From NCBI GenBank assembly GCA_964553875.1, contig CAZKNH010000124.1, forward strand, positions 1 to 12,101: a DNA stretch of 12,101 bases. The letters run 5' to 3'. The first letter of the stretch is position 1. Every line of letters begins with the position of its first letter. Both the position numbers and the translations under genes were made by a program. Positions 1-5,908 of the stretch are shown here, one piece after another. The notes below the pieces were generated by a model. It was not told the origin of the DNA. It searched no databases and worked only from the letters and a program-made list of their open reading frames with translations. The DNA is from ZC4RG20 sp964553875 (lineage in GTDB: Bacteria; Pseudomonadota; Gammaproteobacteria; Steroidobacterales; Rariloculaceae).

Positions 1-711
1 CGCGCCGCGCTCTTGCTCGGGCACGAGGTATTGCACGTAGCCGTCGAGGTGATCGATCGTCGCCTGCCGGGCCTCGAGCGCGCGTGCGACACCGACGTCG
101 TCCGACACGTGGCCGGCGAGCTCGATCCCGGCTTCCCGTGCCGCGTCGACGGCCGCGTCGAACTCGGCGCGCGTCAAGCCGGGATGGAGCTTCACGAAGT
201 CGTAACCCGTGGCTGCCTGCTCGCGGACGATGCGCGCGGCCTGCTCCGGGCTCTCGACGCTTTGCCCGCTCAACGACGGGCCCGACGTGTAAAGGCGCGG
301 CCCGAGCACTTCGTGCCGAGCGATGCGTTCCCTGAGCTCGAGATGCCCCGGCTCGCCGAGCATGCCGCGAGCGGTCGTGACGCCGTTCGCGACATAGAGA
401 AAGAGCACCTCCTCGAGATAGCGCCGATCGCTCGTCGGCGGCACGTGCGCGTGCATCTCCGCGAGCCCCGGGACGAGGTAGCGGCCACCGGCGTCGATCA
501 CGAGCGCATCCGCGGGGATCTCCGCTTCGCCTGATTCGACGATCGACTCGATGCGGCCGTCGCGCACGATCACCGTGCGCGCCTCGAGGACGCGCTCTTC
601 ATCCATCGGCACGACGTTGACGTCGTCGAACACGACGACGTCCTGCGCATGGGTCGCGAGGGTCATGCCTGCCGCGAACGCGGCGGCGACAGCCGAGAGG
701 CGCTTCAGCAT
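1..711 (-). CDS. Exported amidohydrolase, imidazolonepropionase-like (partial, N-terminal 237 residues)
   Basis: The minus-strand frame is open from an ATG at 711 to the left edge, so the C-terminal part lies outside the window. Residues 1-22 form a Sec signal peptide (basic MLKR start, Ala-rich core, cleavage probably after THA), so the enzyme is likely periplasmic or secreted. Residues 24-80 are the N-terminal beta-sandwich of the amidohydrolase superfamily, and PGLAEMHAH gives the HxH metal pair at H87 and H89. K174 in the FVKLHP strand is the expected metal-bridging lysine, and H201 (AGHVSD) and H221 (DHLDG) are the next metal ligands. These residues match secreted amidohydrolases annotated as prolidase or imidazolonepropionase-like. 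Such enzymes hydrolyse amide or cyclic amide bonds; the substrate cannot be read here. An AGGAG ribosome site lies 7 nt upstream (719-723). It is divergent from amtB and shares the 712-972 control region. Confidence 0.88.
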   Translation of the reverse strand, partial: MLKRLSAVAAAFAAGMTLATHAQDVVVFDDVNVVPMDEERVLEARTVIVRDGRIESIVESGEAEIPADALVIDAGGRYLVPGLAEMHAHVPPTSDRRYLEEVLFLYVANGVTTARGMLGEPGHLELRERIARHEVLGPRLYTSGPSLSGQSVESPEQAARIVREQAATGYDFVKLHPGLTRAEFDAAVDAAREAGIELAGHVSDDVGVARALEARQATIDHLDGYVQYLVPEQERGA

Positions 712-744
712 CACGACGCTCCTGTTCTTGTTCGGTGCATGCTG

Positions 745-762
745 CCCCGCACACCCGCGGGG
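745..762. other. Short GC hairpin in the amidohydrolase leader
   Basis: CCCCGC (745-750) and GCGGGG (757-762) form a perfect 6-bp stem with a 6-nt loop, 34 nt upstream of the amidohydrolase start. No T-tract follows on either strand. A role as leader structure or operator is possible but not shown. Confidence 0.25.
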
Positions 763-772
763 ATCAATATGC

Positions 773-789
773 GGCCCCATCGAGGTGCA
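773..789 (+). promoter_or_regulatory. Candidate NtrC enhancer site 1 (distal)
   Basis: The sequence GGCCCCA-TCG-AGGTGCA compares with the NtrC consensus TGCACCA-N3-TGGTGCA at 11 of 14 half-site positions, counted by eye. Its centre at 781 lies about 131 bp upstream of the predicted amtB transcription start (about 912), a typical distance for a sigma54 enhancer. A second site lies 33 bp downstream in the same phase. NtrC binding is inferred. Confidence 0.5.
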
Positions 790-805
790 CGGCGTCCCGC
801 GCGGA

Positions 806-822
806 TGCCGCACGATGGTGCA
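806..822 (+). promoter_or_regulatory. Candidate NtrC enhancer site 2 (proximal)
   Basis: TGCCGCA-CGA-TGGTGCA matches the NtrC consensus TGCACCA-N3-TGGTGCA at 12 of 14 half-site positions, with a perfect right half. The centre at 814 lies about 98 bp upstream of the predicted amtB start and exactly 33 bp (about three helical turns) from site 1. Two phased NtrC dimers are the arrangement known from glnA-type enhancers. Confidence 0.6.
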
Positions 823-854
823 CGGCGCACTGCCGGCACTCCGCCGGAAACATA

Positions 855-867
855 CAACTCTTTGATC
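855..867 (-). promoter_or_regulatory. Candidate IHF site between enhancer and sigma54 promoter
   Basis: Read on the minus strand, this is GATCAA-AGAG-TTG, which matches the IHF consensus WATCAANNNNTTR except at the first base. It lies between the NtrC-like sites and the -24 element, where IHF commonly bends DNA to bring the activator to sigma54 polymerase. It overlaps the 861-878 palindrome, so another protein could use the same bases. Confidence 0.4.
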
Positions 868-878
868 TCCCGATCAAA
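861..878. repeat. Perfect inverted repeat upstream of the sigma54 promoter
   Basis: TTTGATC (861-867) and GATCAAA (872-878) form a perfect 7-bp inverted repeat around TCCC, at about -51 to -34 relative to the predicted amtB start. It looks like a dimeric-regulator operator. It resembles an FNR box, but the core TTGAT and ATCAA are separated by 6 nt instead of 4, so FNR is not called. Confidence 0.45.
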
Positions 879-885
879 AACGAGA

Positions 886-901
886 TGGCACGGAGGCTGC
901 A
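886..901 (+). promoter_or_regulatory. Sigma54 (-24/-12) promoter of amtB
   Basis: TGGCACG-GAGG-CTGCA matches the sigma54 consensus TGGCACG-N4-TTGCA with a single mismatch. The invariant GG (887-888) and GC (899-900) have the required 12-bp spacing. Transcription should start near 912, giving a leader of about 61 nt before the amtB ATG. The two NtrC-like sites upstream fit the need of sigma54 polymerase for an enhancer-bound activator, so amtB is probably induced by nitrogen limitation. Confidence 0.75.
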
Positions 902-957
902 AAAGAGGGCGCGGTCTGACTTTAACCGCCAGCCCAGCAATTTCATCAGCCCCCAGC

Positions 958-962
958 GGAGG
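958..962 (+). promoter_or_regulatory. Ribosome binding site that fixes the amtB start
   Basis: GGAGG lies 10 nt upstream of the ATG at 973. The same frame is open back to 649, but that extension would begin upstream of the sigma54 promoter and reads as Arg-rich shadow sequence. This site and the first membrane segment select 973. Confidence 0.75.
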
Positions 963-972
963 TTTTCGGCAA

Positions 973-2301
973 ATGGAAAGCGTATTGGAATTGTCGTACG
1001 CGCTCGACACGTTCTACTTCCTCATATGCGGCGCGTTCGTGATGTGGATGGCCGCCGGCTTCTCGATGCTCGAGTCCGGGCTCGTGCGCGCCAAGAACAC
1101 GGCCGAGATCCTGACGAAGAACGTCGGGCTCTACTCGATCGCGAGCATCATGTACATGCTCTGCGGCTACGGCATCATGTACGGCGACGGCAACGGCGTG
1201 ATCCCCGGCATCAGCATGCTGACGGCCGGCGACAACGCCGTCGCCGACGTCGTTGCGGGCGGCGACGATGCGCCGTACTACTCGAGCATGGCCGACTTCT
1301 TCTTCCAGGTCGTGTTCGTCGCGACGGCCATGTCGATCGTATCGGGCGCCGTCGCGGAGCGCATGAAGCTCTGGTCGTTCTTCCTGTTCGCGGTGCTGAT
1401 GACGGGCTTCATCTACCCCGTGCAGGGCTACTGGAAGTGGGGCGGCGGCTTCCTCGACGAGGCCGGCTTCCTCGACTTCGCGGGCTCGGGCGTCGTGCAC
1501 ATGGCGGGCGCGACCGCGGCTCTCGCCGGCGTGATGCTCCTTGGTCCCCGGCGCGGCAAGTACGGCCCGAACGGCGAGGTGCGCGCGATCCCGGGCGCCA
1601 ACCTTCCGCTCGCGGCCCTCGGCACGATGATCCTGTGGCTCGGCTGGTTCGGCTTCAACGGCGGCTCCGAGCTCAAGATCTCGAACGTCGGCGAAGCGAA
1701 CGCGGTCGCTGCAGTGTTCGTCAACACGAACATGGCGGCCGCGGGCGGACTCGTCGCCGCGCTCGTGCTCGCACGGCTCTGGTTCGGCAAGGCGGACCTC
1801 ACGATGGCGCTGAACGGCGCGCTCGCGGGCCTCGTTGCGATCACCGCCGAGCCGCTGACGCCGGCACCGGTGCTCGCGACCGTGATCGGCGCGATCGGCG
1901 GTCTGATCGTCGTCGGCTCGATCGTGACGCTCGACCGCGTGTTCAAGATCGACGATCCCGTCGGTGCGATCTCCGTGCACGGCGTCGTCGGCATCTGGGG
2001 TCTGCTCGCGGTGCCGCTGTCGAACTCGGATGCATCGTTCGGCGCCCAGCTCCTCGGCATGGTCGTGATCTTCGGCTGGGTCTTCGCGGCATCGTTCGTC
2101 TGCTGGCTGATCATCAAGCTGACGATCGGGATCCGCGTGTCCGAGCAGGAAGAGTACGAGGGCGTCGACCTCGGCGAGTGCGGCCTCGAGGCCTACCCCG
2201 AGTTCCGCTCGGCGCGAGAGTCGAACGGCGTCGCGCCGCCGTCCTCGACCGGCGGCCGGCCGATCACGGCACCGGCCGGCGAGTCGGTCGCTCTCGGCTG
2301 A
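973..2301 (+). CDS. amtB: Ammonium transporter AmtB
   Basis: A 442-residue inner-membrane protein of the Amt/Mep/Rh family, usual full length, with about 11 hydrophobic segments. It conducts NH4+/NH3 into the cytoplasm for glutamine synthetase. Family landmarks are present: MLESGLVRAKN near residue 32; D168 and H176 in DFAGSGVVHM (E. coli D160/H168); WFGFNGGS at 225-232 (E. coli W212, F215 and S219 region); and H336 in ISVHGVVGIWG, the second pore His (E. coli H318). The cytoplasmic tail after residue 385 (RVSEQEEYEGVDLGECGLEAY) has the family's GlnK/PII-contact region, followed by a low-complexity extension of about 30 residues. No cleavable signal peptide is evident: the first hydrophobic stretch begins about residue 12. 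Expression is probably driven by the -24/-12 promoter and NtrC-like sites upstream. Unusually, glnK is not adjacent: the upstream gene is divergent and the downstream one convergent. Confidence 0.96.
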   Translation: MESVLELSYALDTFYFLICGAFVMWMAAGFSMLESGLVRAKNTAEILTKNVGLYSIASIMYMLCGYGIMYGDGNGVIPGISMLTAGDNAVADVVAGGDDAPYYSSMADFFFQVVFVATAMSIVSGAVAERMKLWSFFLFAVLMTGFIYPVQGYWKWGGGFLDEAGFLDFAGSGVVHMAGATAALAGVMLLGPRRGKYGPNGEVRAIPGANLPLAALGTMILWLGWFGFNGGSELKISNVGEANAVAAVFVNTNMAAAGGLVAALVLARLWFGKADLTMALNGALAGLVAITAEPLTPAPVLATVIGAIGGLIVVGSIVTLDRVFKIDDPVGAISVHGVVGIWGLLAVPLSNSDASFGAQLLGMVVIFGWVFAASFVCWLIIKLTIGIRVSEQEEYEGVDLGECGLEAYPEFRSARESNGVAPPSSTGGRPITAPAGESVALG

Positions 2302-2347
2302 CGTCGCATCGCGATCCGCGCGTCTCCCGCTCGGCTCGCACTCCCCT

Positions 2348-2382
2348 GGCCCGCGCGCACAGCCGCGCGGGCCGTTTTTTTT
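2348..2382 (+). terminator. Intrinsic terminator of amtB
   Basis: A perfect 10-bp GC stem (GGCCCGCGCG at 2348-2357 with CGCGCGGGCC at 2364-2373) with a 6-nt loop is followed after one G by eight T residues (2375-2382). It starts 47 nt after the amtB stop. On the opposite strand there is no T-tract after the stem, so it should act only on amtB transcripts. Confidence 0.9.
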
Positions 2383-2485
2383 CGAGGAGCGCTCGGATCG
2401 TCCAGCAGCCGGGCTGGCTTCGAAGAGTGCTCACAATGTCCCGCAACCGCTGGACGCGGCTCGACGCCGGCCGCCCGCCTGTGAG

Positions 2486-3757
2486 TCAGCCTCCTCCAAG
2501 CTCCGCGAGACGCCGCTCGATGAAGCGGCGCTCCGGCTCGACGCGCGTCAGCTCGAGCGCGCGGGCGTACGCGCGCCGCGCTTCATCGTATCGCCCGAGC
2601 CGCCGGCACAGATCCGCCTTCACCGCATGCACGAACTGATATCGGTCGAGCTCGCCGCGCTCGAGCAGCCCGTCGACGAGCACGAGCCCGGCCTCGGGAC
2701 CGTCGCGCATCGCGATCGCGACCGCCCGGTTCAGCTCCACCACGGGCGACGGCTCGACGCGGCCGAGGAGATCGTAGAGCGCGACGATCTCGGCCCAGTC
2801 CGTCTCGTCGGCCGAGGGCGCCCGCGCGTGCACCGCGGCGATCGCCGCCTGCAGCGTGTACGGACCGAATCGCCGGGACGCAAACGCACGATCGACGAGC
2901 GCGAGGCCCTCGGCGATCATCTCGCGGTCCCACAGCGAGCGATCCTGGTCATCGAGCAGGACCAGCTCTCCCGACGGGGACGTGCGCGCGGCCCGGCGCG
3001 ACTCCTGCAGCAACATCAGCGCGAGCAGACCGATCGCCTCGGGCTCGGGCAGAAGCTCGACGAGGAGCCTGCCGAGCCGGATCGCTTCCTGAGACAGATC
3101 CGTGCGCGTCAGCGAGCTGCCGGTCGACGCAAGGTAGCCTTCGTTGAACACGAGATAGACGACGCGCAGCACGCTGTCGAGGCGCTCGTTCAGCGCGTCG
3201 CCCGACGGGACCTCGTACGGGATCCGCTCGGTCTTGATCTTGTTCTTCGCGCGCACGATCCGCTGTGCGAGCGTCGCGGGCGAAGTGAGGAACGCATGCG
3301 CGATCTCCTCGGTCGTGAGGTCGCAGACCTCGCGGAGCGTCAGCGCGATCTGCGCTTCCTGCGGAAGCGCCGGGTGGCAGCACGTGAAGATCAGACGCAA
3401 ACGGTCGTCCTCCGGTCCTTCGCGGTCGAGGTCCGGCGCGAACGCTTCCTCGGTGCCGCCGTGCAGCGTTTCGGCGATGTCGGCCTCCGACGCATCGAAA
3501 CGCTGCCGGCGCCGGATCGAGTCGATGGCCTTGAACCGTCCGGCCGAGACGAGCCACGCGCGCGGGTTCTCCGGCACGCCTTCGGTCGGCCACTGCTCGA
3601 CGGCCGCGCGAAACGCCTCGTGCAGCGCCTCCTCCGCGAGGTCGAAGTCGCCGAGGAGTCGGATCAGCGTCGCGAGCACGCGCCGCGACTCTTGCCGGTA
3701 CACCTCGTCGATGACGGCGTGCGGAGAGCCGGGGGCGTGGTTTCCCGTGAAGGGCAT
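2486..3757 (-). CDS. ECF42-type RNA polymerase sigma factor with C-terminal TPR-like extension
   Basis: A 423-residue protein with a normal ECF core and a long C-terminal domain. Residues 18-85 are region 2 (AEEALHEAFRAAVEQWP, then NPRAWL), and about 120-178 are region 4, with helix-turn-helix LREVCDLTTEEIAHAFLTSPATLAQRI. From about 185 comes the extension typical of the ECF42 family, beginning with VVYLVFNEGY and running through ELNRAVAIAM into TPR-like helices near 375-420. In this family the extension is thought to control activity in place of an anti-sigma factor, and none is encoded next to it. It is the last gene of a three-gene operon: its AGGAGG site overlaps the stop of the aldo/keto reductase, only 15 nt upstream. 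ECF42 genes usually lie beside DGPF/YCII proteins, which are absent here. The target promoters are unknown. Confidence 0.93.
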   Translation of the reverse strand: MPFTGNHAPGSPHAVIDEVYRQESRRVLATLIRLLGDFDLAEEALHEAFRAAVEQWPTEGVPENPRAWLVSAGRFKAIDSIRRRQRFDASEADIAETLHGGTEEAFAPDLDREGPEDDRLRLIFTCCHPALPQEAQIALTLREVCDLTTEEIAHAFLTSPATLAQRIVRAKNKIKTERIPYEVPSGDALNERLDSVLRVVYLVFNEGYLASTGSSLTRTDLSQEAIRLGRLLVELLPEPEAIGLLALMLLQESRRAARTSPSGELVLLDDQDRSLWDREMIAEGLALVDRAFASRRFGPYTLQAAIAAVHARAPSADETDWAEIVALYDLLGRVEPSPVVELNRAVAIAMRDGPEAGLVLVDGLLERGELDRYQFVHAVKADLCRRLGRYDEARRAYARALELTRVEPERRFIERRLAELGGG

Positions 3758-3767
3758 GCCGAATCGG

Positions 3768-3773
3768 CCTCCT
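3768..3773 (-). promoter_or_regulatory. Ribosome binding site of the ECF42 gene overlapping the upstream stop codon
   Basis: On the minus strand AGGAGG lies 10 nt before the sigma factor ATG (3757). Its first base is the last base of the aldo/keto reductase TGA (3773-3775). Ribosomes ending on the reductase would clear the site, so coupled translation is likely. Confidence 0.75.
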
Positions 3774-4612
3774 CACCGCTCGCCGAGACGCACCGCGATC
3801 GCGTCCCGCTCGTCGGTATCGAGCTCGAACTCGAAGATCGCGAGATCCTCGCGCATGTGCTCCTCGCTCTGCGTCCCCGTCAACGGCACGACGCCCTCGT
3901 GCGTCAGGTAACGAAACAGGATCTGCGCAGGCGTCCGTCCGTGGCGCTCGGCGGGGCCGAGCAGCTCGGGCGACGCAAGCAGCTCCGCGTTCGCGGTCAA
4001 TGTCCAGAAGCTCTGGTAGACCATACCGTGCTCGGCGCAGAAGCCGCGGATGTCGACATCGTAGCCGGTGGCCGCGTAGAAGCGGTTCTGCACGACGCCG
4101 GGCTTCACCTTCGCCGTCGACCACAAGTGCTCGAGGTACGCGAGGCTGTAGCAGTTGCTGATGCCGAGCAGGCGCGCGCGGCCCTCCTCGGCGATCGCTT
4201 CCATCGCGGTCCAGACCTCGGCGAGCGACTCGGCATCGCGCATCGGCGAGTGCAGGACGAGCGAATCGACGTAGTCCGTCGCGAGGTTCTCGAGCGAGCG
4301 CGCGAACGATTGCGCGACCTGCTCCGCGAGCGGCGCCTTCGGGTCGTACGGCACGCGGCGGGGATCCTGTCCCGGATACGGCGTGAATTTCGTCTGCACG
4401 AAGAGCGATTCGCGTGCGACGAGGCCGCGCGCGATCACCGCTGCGATCGCACGGCCGACCGCCGCCTCGTCGTAATGCTTCGGCTGCGCCGCGGTATCGA
4501 TGCCGCGGAAACCGAGCTCGATCGCGCGCTCGACGAGCGGCTGCGTGCGCTCCTCTTTCCACGCCGTGCCGTAGAGAATCGGCGGATTGGGCTTGAGTCT
4601 CGCTTCCGTCAT
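3773..4612 (-). CDS. Aldo/keto reductase
   Basis: A 279-residue cytoplasmic NAD(P)H-dependent oxidoreductase of the AKR superfamily, (alpha/beta)8 barrel, usual length. The catalytic tetrad can be read: D39 (GIDTAAQ), Y47 (PKHYDE), K75 (VQTKF) and H121 (LVLHSP). Later landmarks are the GISNC strand near 150-154, a QNRFY strand near 175, and the cofactor-binding end VVPLTGTQSEEHMREDL near 241-257. The tetrad segment AAQPKHYDE is longer than the usual DTAxxYxNE. The substrate is not predictable; the family reduces aldehydes, ketones and sugars. The ATG overlaps the stop of the upstream monooxygenase gene by 4 nt (ATGA), and the stop overlaps the next ribosome site, so this is the middle gene of a translationally coupled operon. 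Confidence 0.92.
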   Translation of the reverse strand: MTEARLKPNPPILYGTAWKEERTQPLVERAIELGFRGIDTAAQPKHYDEAAVGRAIAAVIARGLVARESLFVQTKFTPYPGQDPRRVPYDPKAPLAEQVAQSFARSLENLATDYVDSLVLHSPMRDAESLAEVWTAMEAIAEEGRARLLGISNCYSLAYLEHLWSTAKVKPGVVQNRFYAATGYDVDIRGFCAEHGMVYQSFWTLTANAELLASPELLGPAERHGRTPAQILFRYLTHEGVVPLTGTQSEEHMREDLAIFEFELDTDERDAIAVRLGER

Positions 4613-5613
4613 CCCGCGCTCCCTTTCGGCAGCTCCTCGCGCAGCTCCGCGAGAATCTCATAAGAGCGAAGCCTTGCACGATGATCGTGGATCGCGGCCA
4701 CGACGATCACCTCGTCCGCGCCCGTCCCTTCGATGAACCGCGCAAGCCCGTCGCGCACGGCGTTACGCGAGCCGACGAACGAGCACGCAAGCATCCTCGA
4801 CGCCTGAGCCTTCTCGGCCGGCGACCAGTAAGCTTCGATGTCGTCGATCGGCGGCGGCAGCTTCCCGCGCGTGCCGCGCAGCAGATTCGCGAAGCTCTGC
4901 TGCGCCGACGTGAAGAGCCGCGCCGCCGTCCGATCGTCGTCCGCCGCGACGACGTTCGCGCCGACCATCGCGTACGGACGGTCGAGCTGATCGGACGGCT
5001 TGAAGCGGGACCGGTATATCTCGAGCGCGTCATGAAGCGCTTCCGGCGCGAAGTGCGACGCGAACGCGTAAGGCAGCCCGAGCTCGGCCGCGAGCTGCGC
5101 GCCGAAGAGGCTCGAGCCCAGGATCCAGAGCGGCACGCGGGTGCCCGTGCCGGGCACGGCCTGGATCGGCCTGTCCGGACGTTCCGGACCGAGCAATGCC
5201 CTGAGCTCGAGCACATCCTGAGGAAAGGTCTCCGCGCTCATCGGATCGCGCCGCAGCGCACGCAGCGTCAGCATGTCCGTGCCCGGAGCGCGGCCGAGGC
5301 CGAGGTCGATCCGCCCCGGATACAGCGACTCGAGCGTGCCGAACTGCTCCGCGACGATCAACGGCGCGTGATTCGGCAGCATGATGCCGCCCGCGCCGAC
5401 GCGGATCGAGCGCGTGCCGCCCGCGATGTAGCCGATCACGATCGCCGTCGCAGAGCTCGCGATGCCCGGCATGTTGTGGTGCTCGGCGAGCCAGAACCTC
5501 GTGTAACCCCAGCCTTCCGCGTGCTGCGCGAGGTCGAGGCTGTTATGCAGCGCGTCGCGCACCGTCCCGCCCTCGGGGACGAAAGCGAGATCGAGTATCG
5601 ATAGTGCGGTCAT
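4609..5613 (-). CDS. Luciferase-like flavin-dependent monooxygenase (YhbW/MsnO8-like)
   Basis: A 334-residue TIM-barrel enzyme of the bacterial luciferase-like superfamily, which uses reduced FMN and O2 to oxidise an organic substrate. Matches to the YhbW/MsnO8-like group are ILDLAFVPEG near residue 5, FWLAEHHN near 40, VGAGGIMLPNHAPLIVAEQFGTLESLYPGRIDLGLGRAPG-type blocks at about 72-110 (written here as conserved positions: GGIMLPNH and DLGLGRAPG), and LGSSLFGAQLA near 165. The ATG at 5613 is chosen because its MTALSILDL start matches the family and GGAAAG lies 6 nt upstream; an in-frame TTG six codons earlier has no good ribosome site. It is the first gene of the operon with the aldo/keto reductase and the ECF42 factor, which suggests a joint redox step on an unknown substrate. 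Confidence 0.9.
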   Translation of the reverse strand: MTALSILDLAFVPEGGTVRDALHNSLDLAQHAEGWGYTRFWLAEHHNMPGIASSATAIVIGYIAGGTRSIRVGAGGIMLPNHAPLIVAEQFGTLESLYPGRIDLGLGRAPGTDMLTLRALRRDPMSAETFPQDVLELRALLGPERPDRPIQAVPGTGTRVPLWILGSSLFGAQLAAELGLPYAFASHFAPEALHDALEIYRSRFKPSDQLDRPYAMVGANVVAADDDRTAARLFTSAQQSFANLLRGTRGKLPPPIDDIEAYWSPAEKAQASRMLACSFVGSRNAVRDGLARFIEGTGADEVIVVAAIHDHRARLRSYEILAELREELPKGSAG

Positions 5614-5707
5614 CGTTCGCTTTCCGTGCAAGCGCCGTCACCCGCCCGCGAGTAGCCGCACGCGTGATATGCGTCGTGCCGACGACGGTGAGCGTGACCG
5701 CAAAGAC

Positions 5708-5775
5708 GCAGCGCCCATTCGGCGCGCACGCTTCGCGGGACGCCCATATCGCGCAGCGCCCTTCCGGGGCGCACG
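5708..5775. repeat. Two tandem 23-bp hairpin repeats upstream of the flavin monooxygenase operon
   Basis: Copies at 5708-5730 and 5753-5775 agree at 20 of 23 positions and repeat with a 45-bp period. Each can fold on itself: GCGCC/GGCGC (5711-5715 with 5721-5725) in the first, and GCGCCC/GGGCGC (5756-5761 with 5767-5772) in the second, both with 5-nt loops. They lie 95-162 bp upstream of the monooxygenase start. They could be paired operators or part of a dispersed repeat; no gene is seen here. Confidence 0.5.
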
Positions 5776-5851
5776 GGATCCGACGGCGTTTCCATGCTCA
5801 TCGTAGACGATATGGTCTCCGAAGCCGGCCTTTGCGTCCCGGCGCGTCGGC

Positions 5852-5881
5852 TTGACACGCCGCCTGCGGCGCCGGTAAATG
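5852..5881 (+). promoter_or_regulatory. Candidate sigma70 promoter of the PQQ-type gene
   Basis: A perfect TTGACA (5852-5857) is followed after 18 bp by TAAATG (5876-5881), a weak -10. Transcription would begin near 5889, 20 nt before the ATG at 5909. This also argues against the in-frame ATG at 5879. A perfect palindrome CGCCGC-CT-GCGGCG (5858-5871) fills most of the spacer and could be an operator or simply GC-rich sequence. Confidence 0.4.
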
Positions 5882-5908
5882 CGGACGGTCCACGCTTCCG
5901 GGGGAACC

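Larger units (their letters stand above)
5614..5908. other. Intergenic region between divergent monooxygenase operon and PQQ-type gene
   Basis: This 295-bp stretch separates divergent start codons. It holds the tandem hairpin repeats (5708-5775), a short inverted repeat CGTCG-TGC-CGACG (5672-5684), an ATCGT-AG-ACGAT palindrome near 5804-5815, and a candidate plus-strand promoter (5852-5881). Several overlapping frames are open but none has coherent codon use or a recognisable product. No convincing promoter for the minus-strand operon was found. Confidence 0.5.

Noticed and set aside
723..739. A third NtrC site ending in CGGTGCA
   Set aside because: The left half matches only 3 of 7 consensus bases.
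862..877. FNR/Anr box upstream of amtB
   Set aside because: The half-sites TTGAT and ATCAA are separated by 6 nt; the FNR family needs 4.
649..972. A 108-codon N-terminal extension of amtB
   Set aside because: It would start upstream of the sigma54 promoter, has no family similarity, and the GGAGG at 958-962 supports the ATG at 973.
735..2639. A 634-codon open frame overlapping amtB in another frame
   Set aside because: The product is an Arg/Asp-rich string with no fold features. Long shadow frames are expected opposite or beside genes in GC-rich DNA, and amtB explains the region.
2627..4663. A 678-codon plus-strand frame and a 576-codon minus-strand frame (2949-4679) across the ECF42/aldo-keto reductase region
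   Set aside because: Both are antisense or alternate frames of two well-supported genes and have Arg-rich, low-complexity translations.
5614..5631. TTG start giving six extra residues to the flavin monooxygenase
   Set aside because: There is no proper ribosome site before it, and the ATG at 5613 has GGAAAG at good spacing and fits the family N-terminus.
5879..5908. Earlier ATG of the PQQ-type gene
   Set aside because: It would put ten residues before the signal peptide, overlaps the candidate -10 and has a poor ribosome site.
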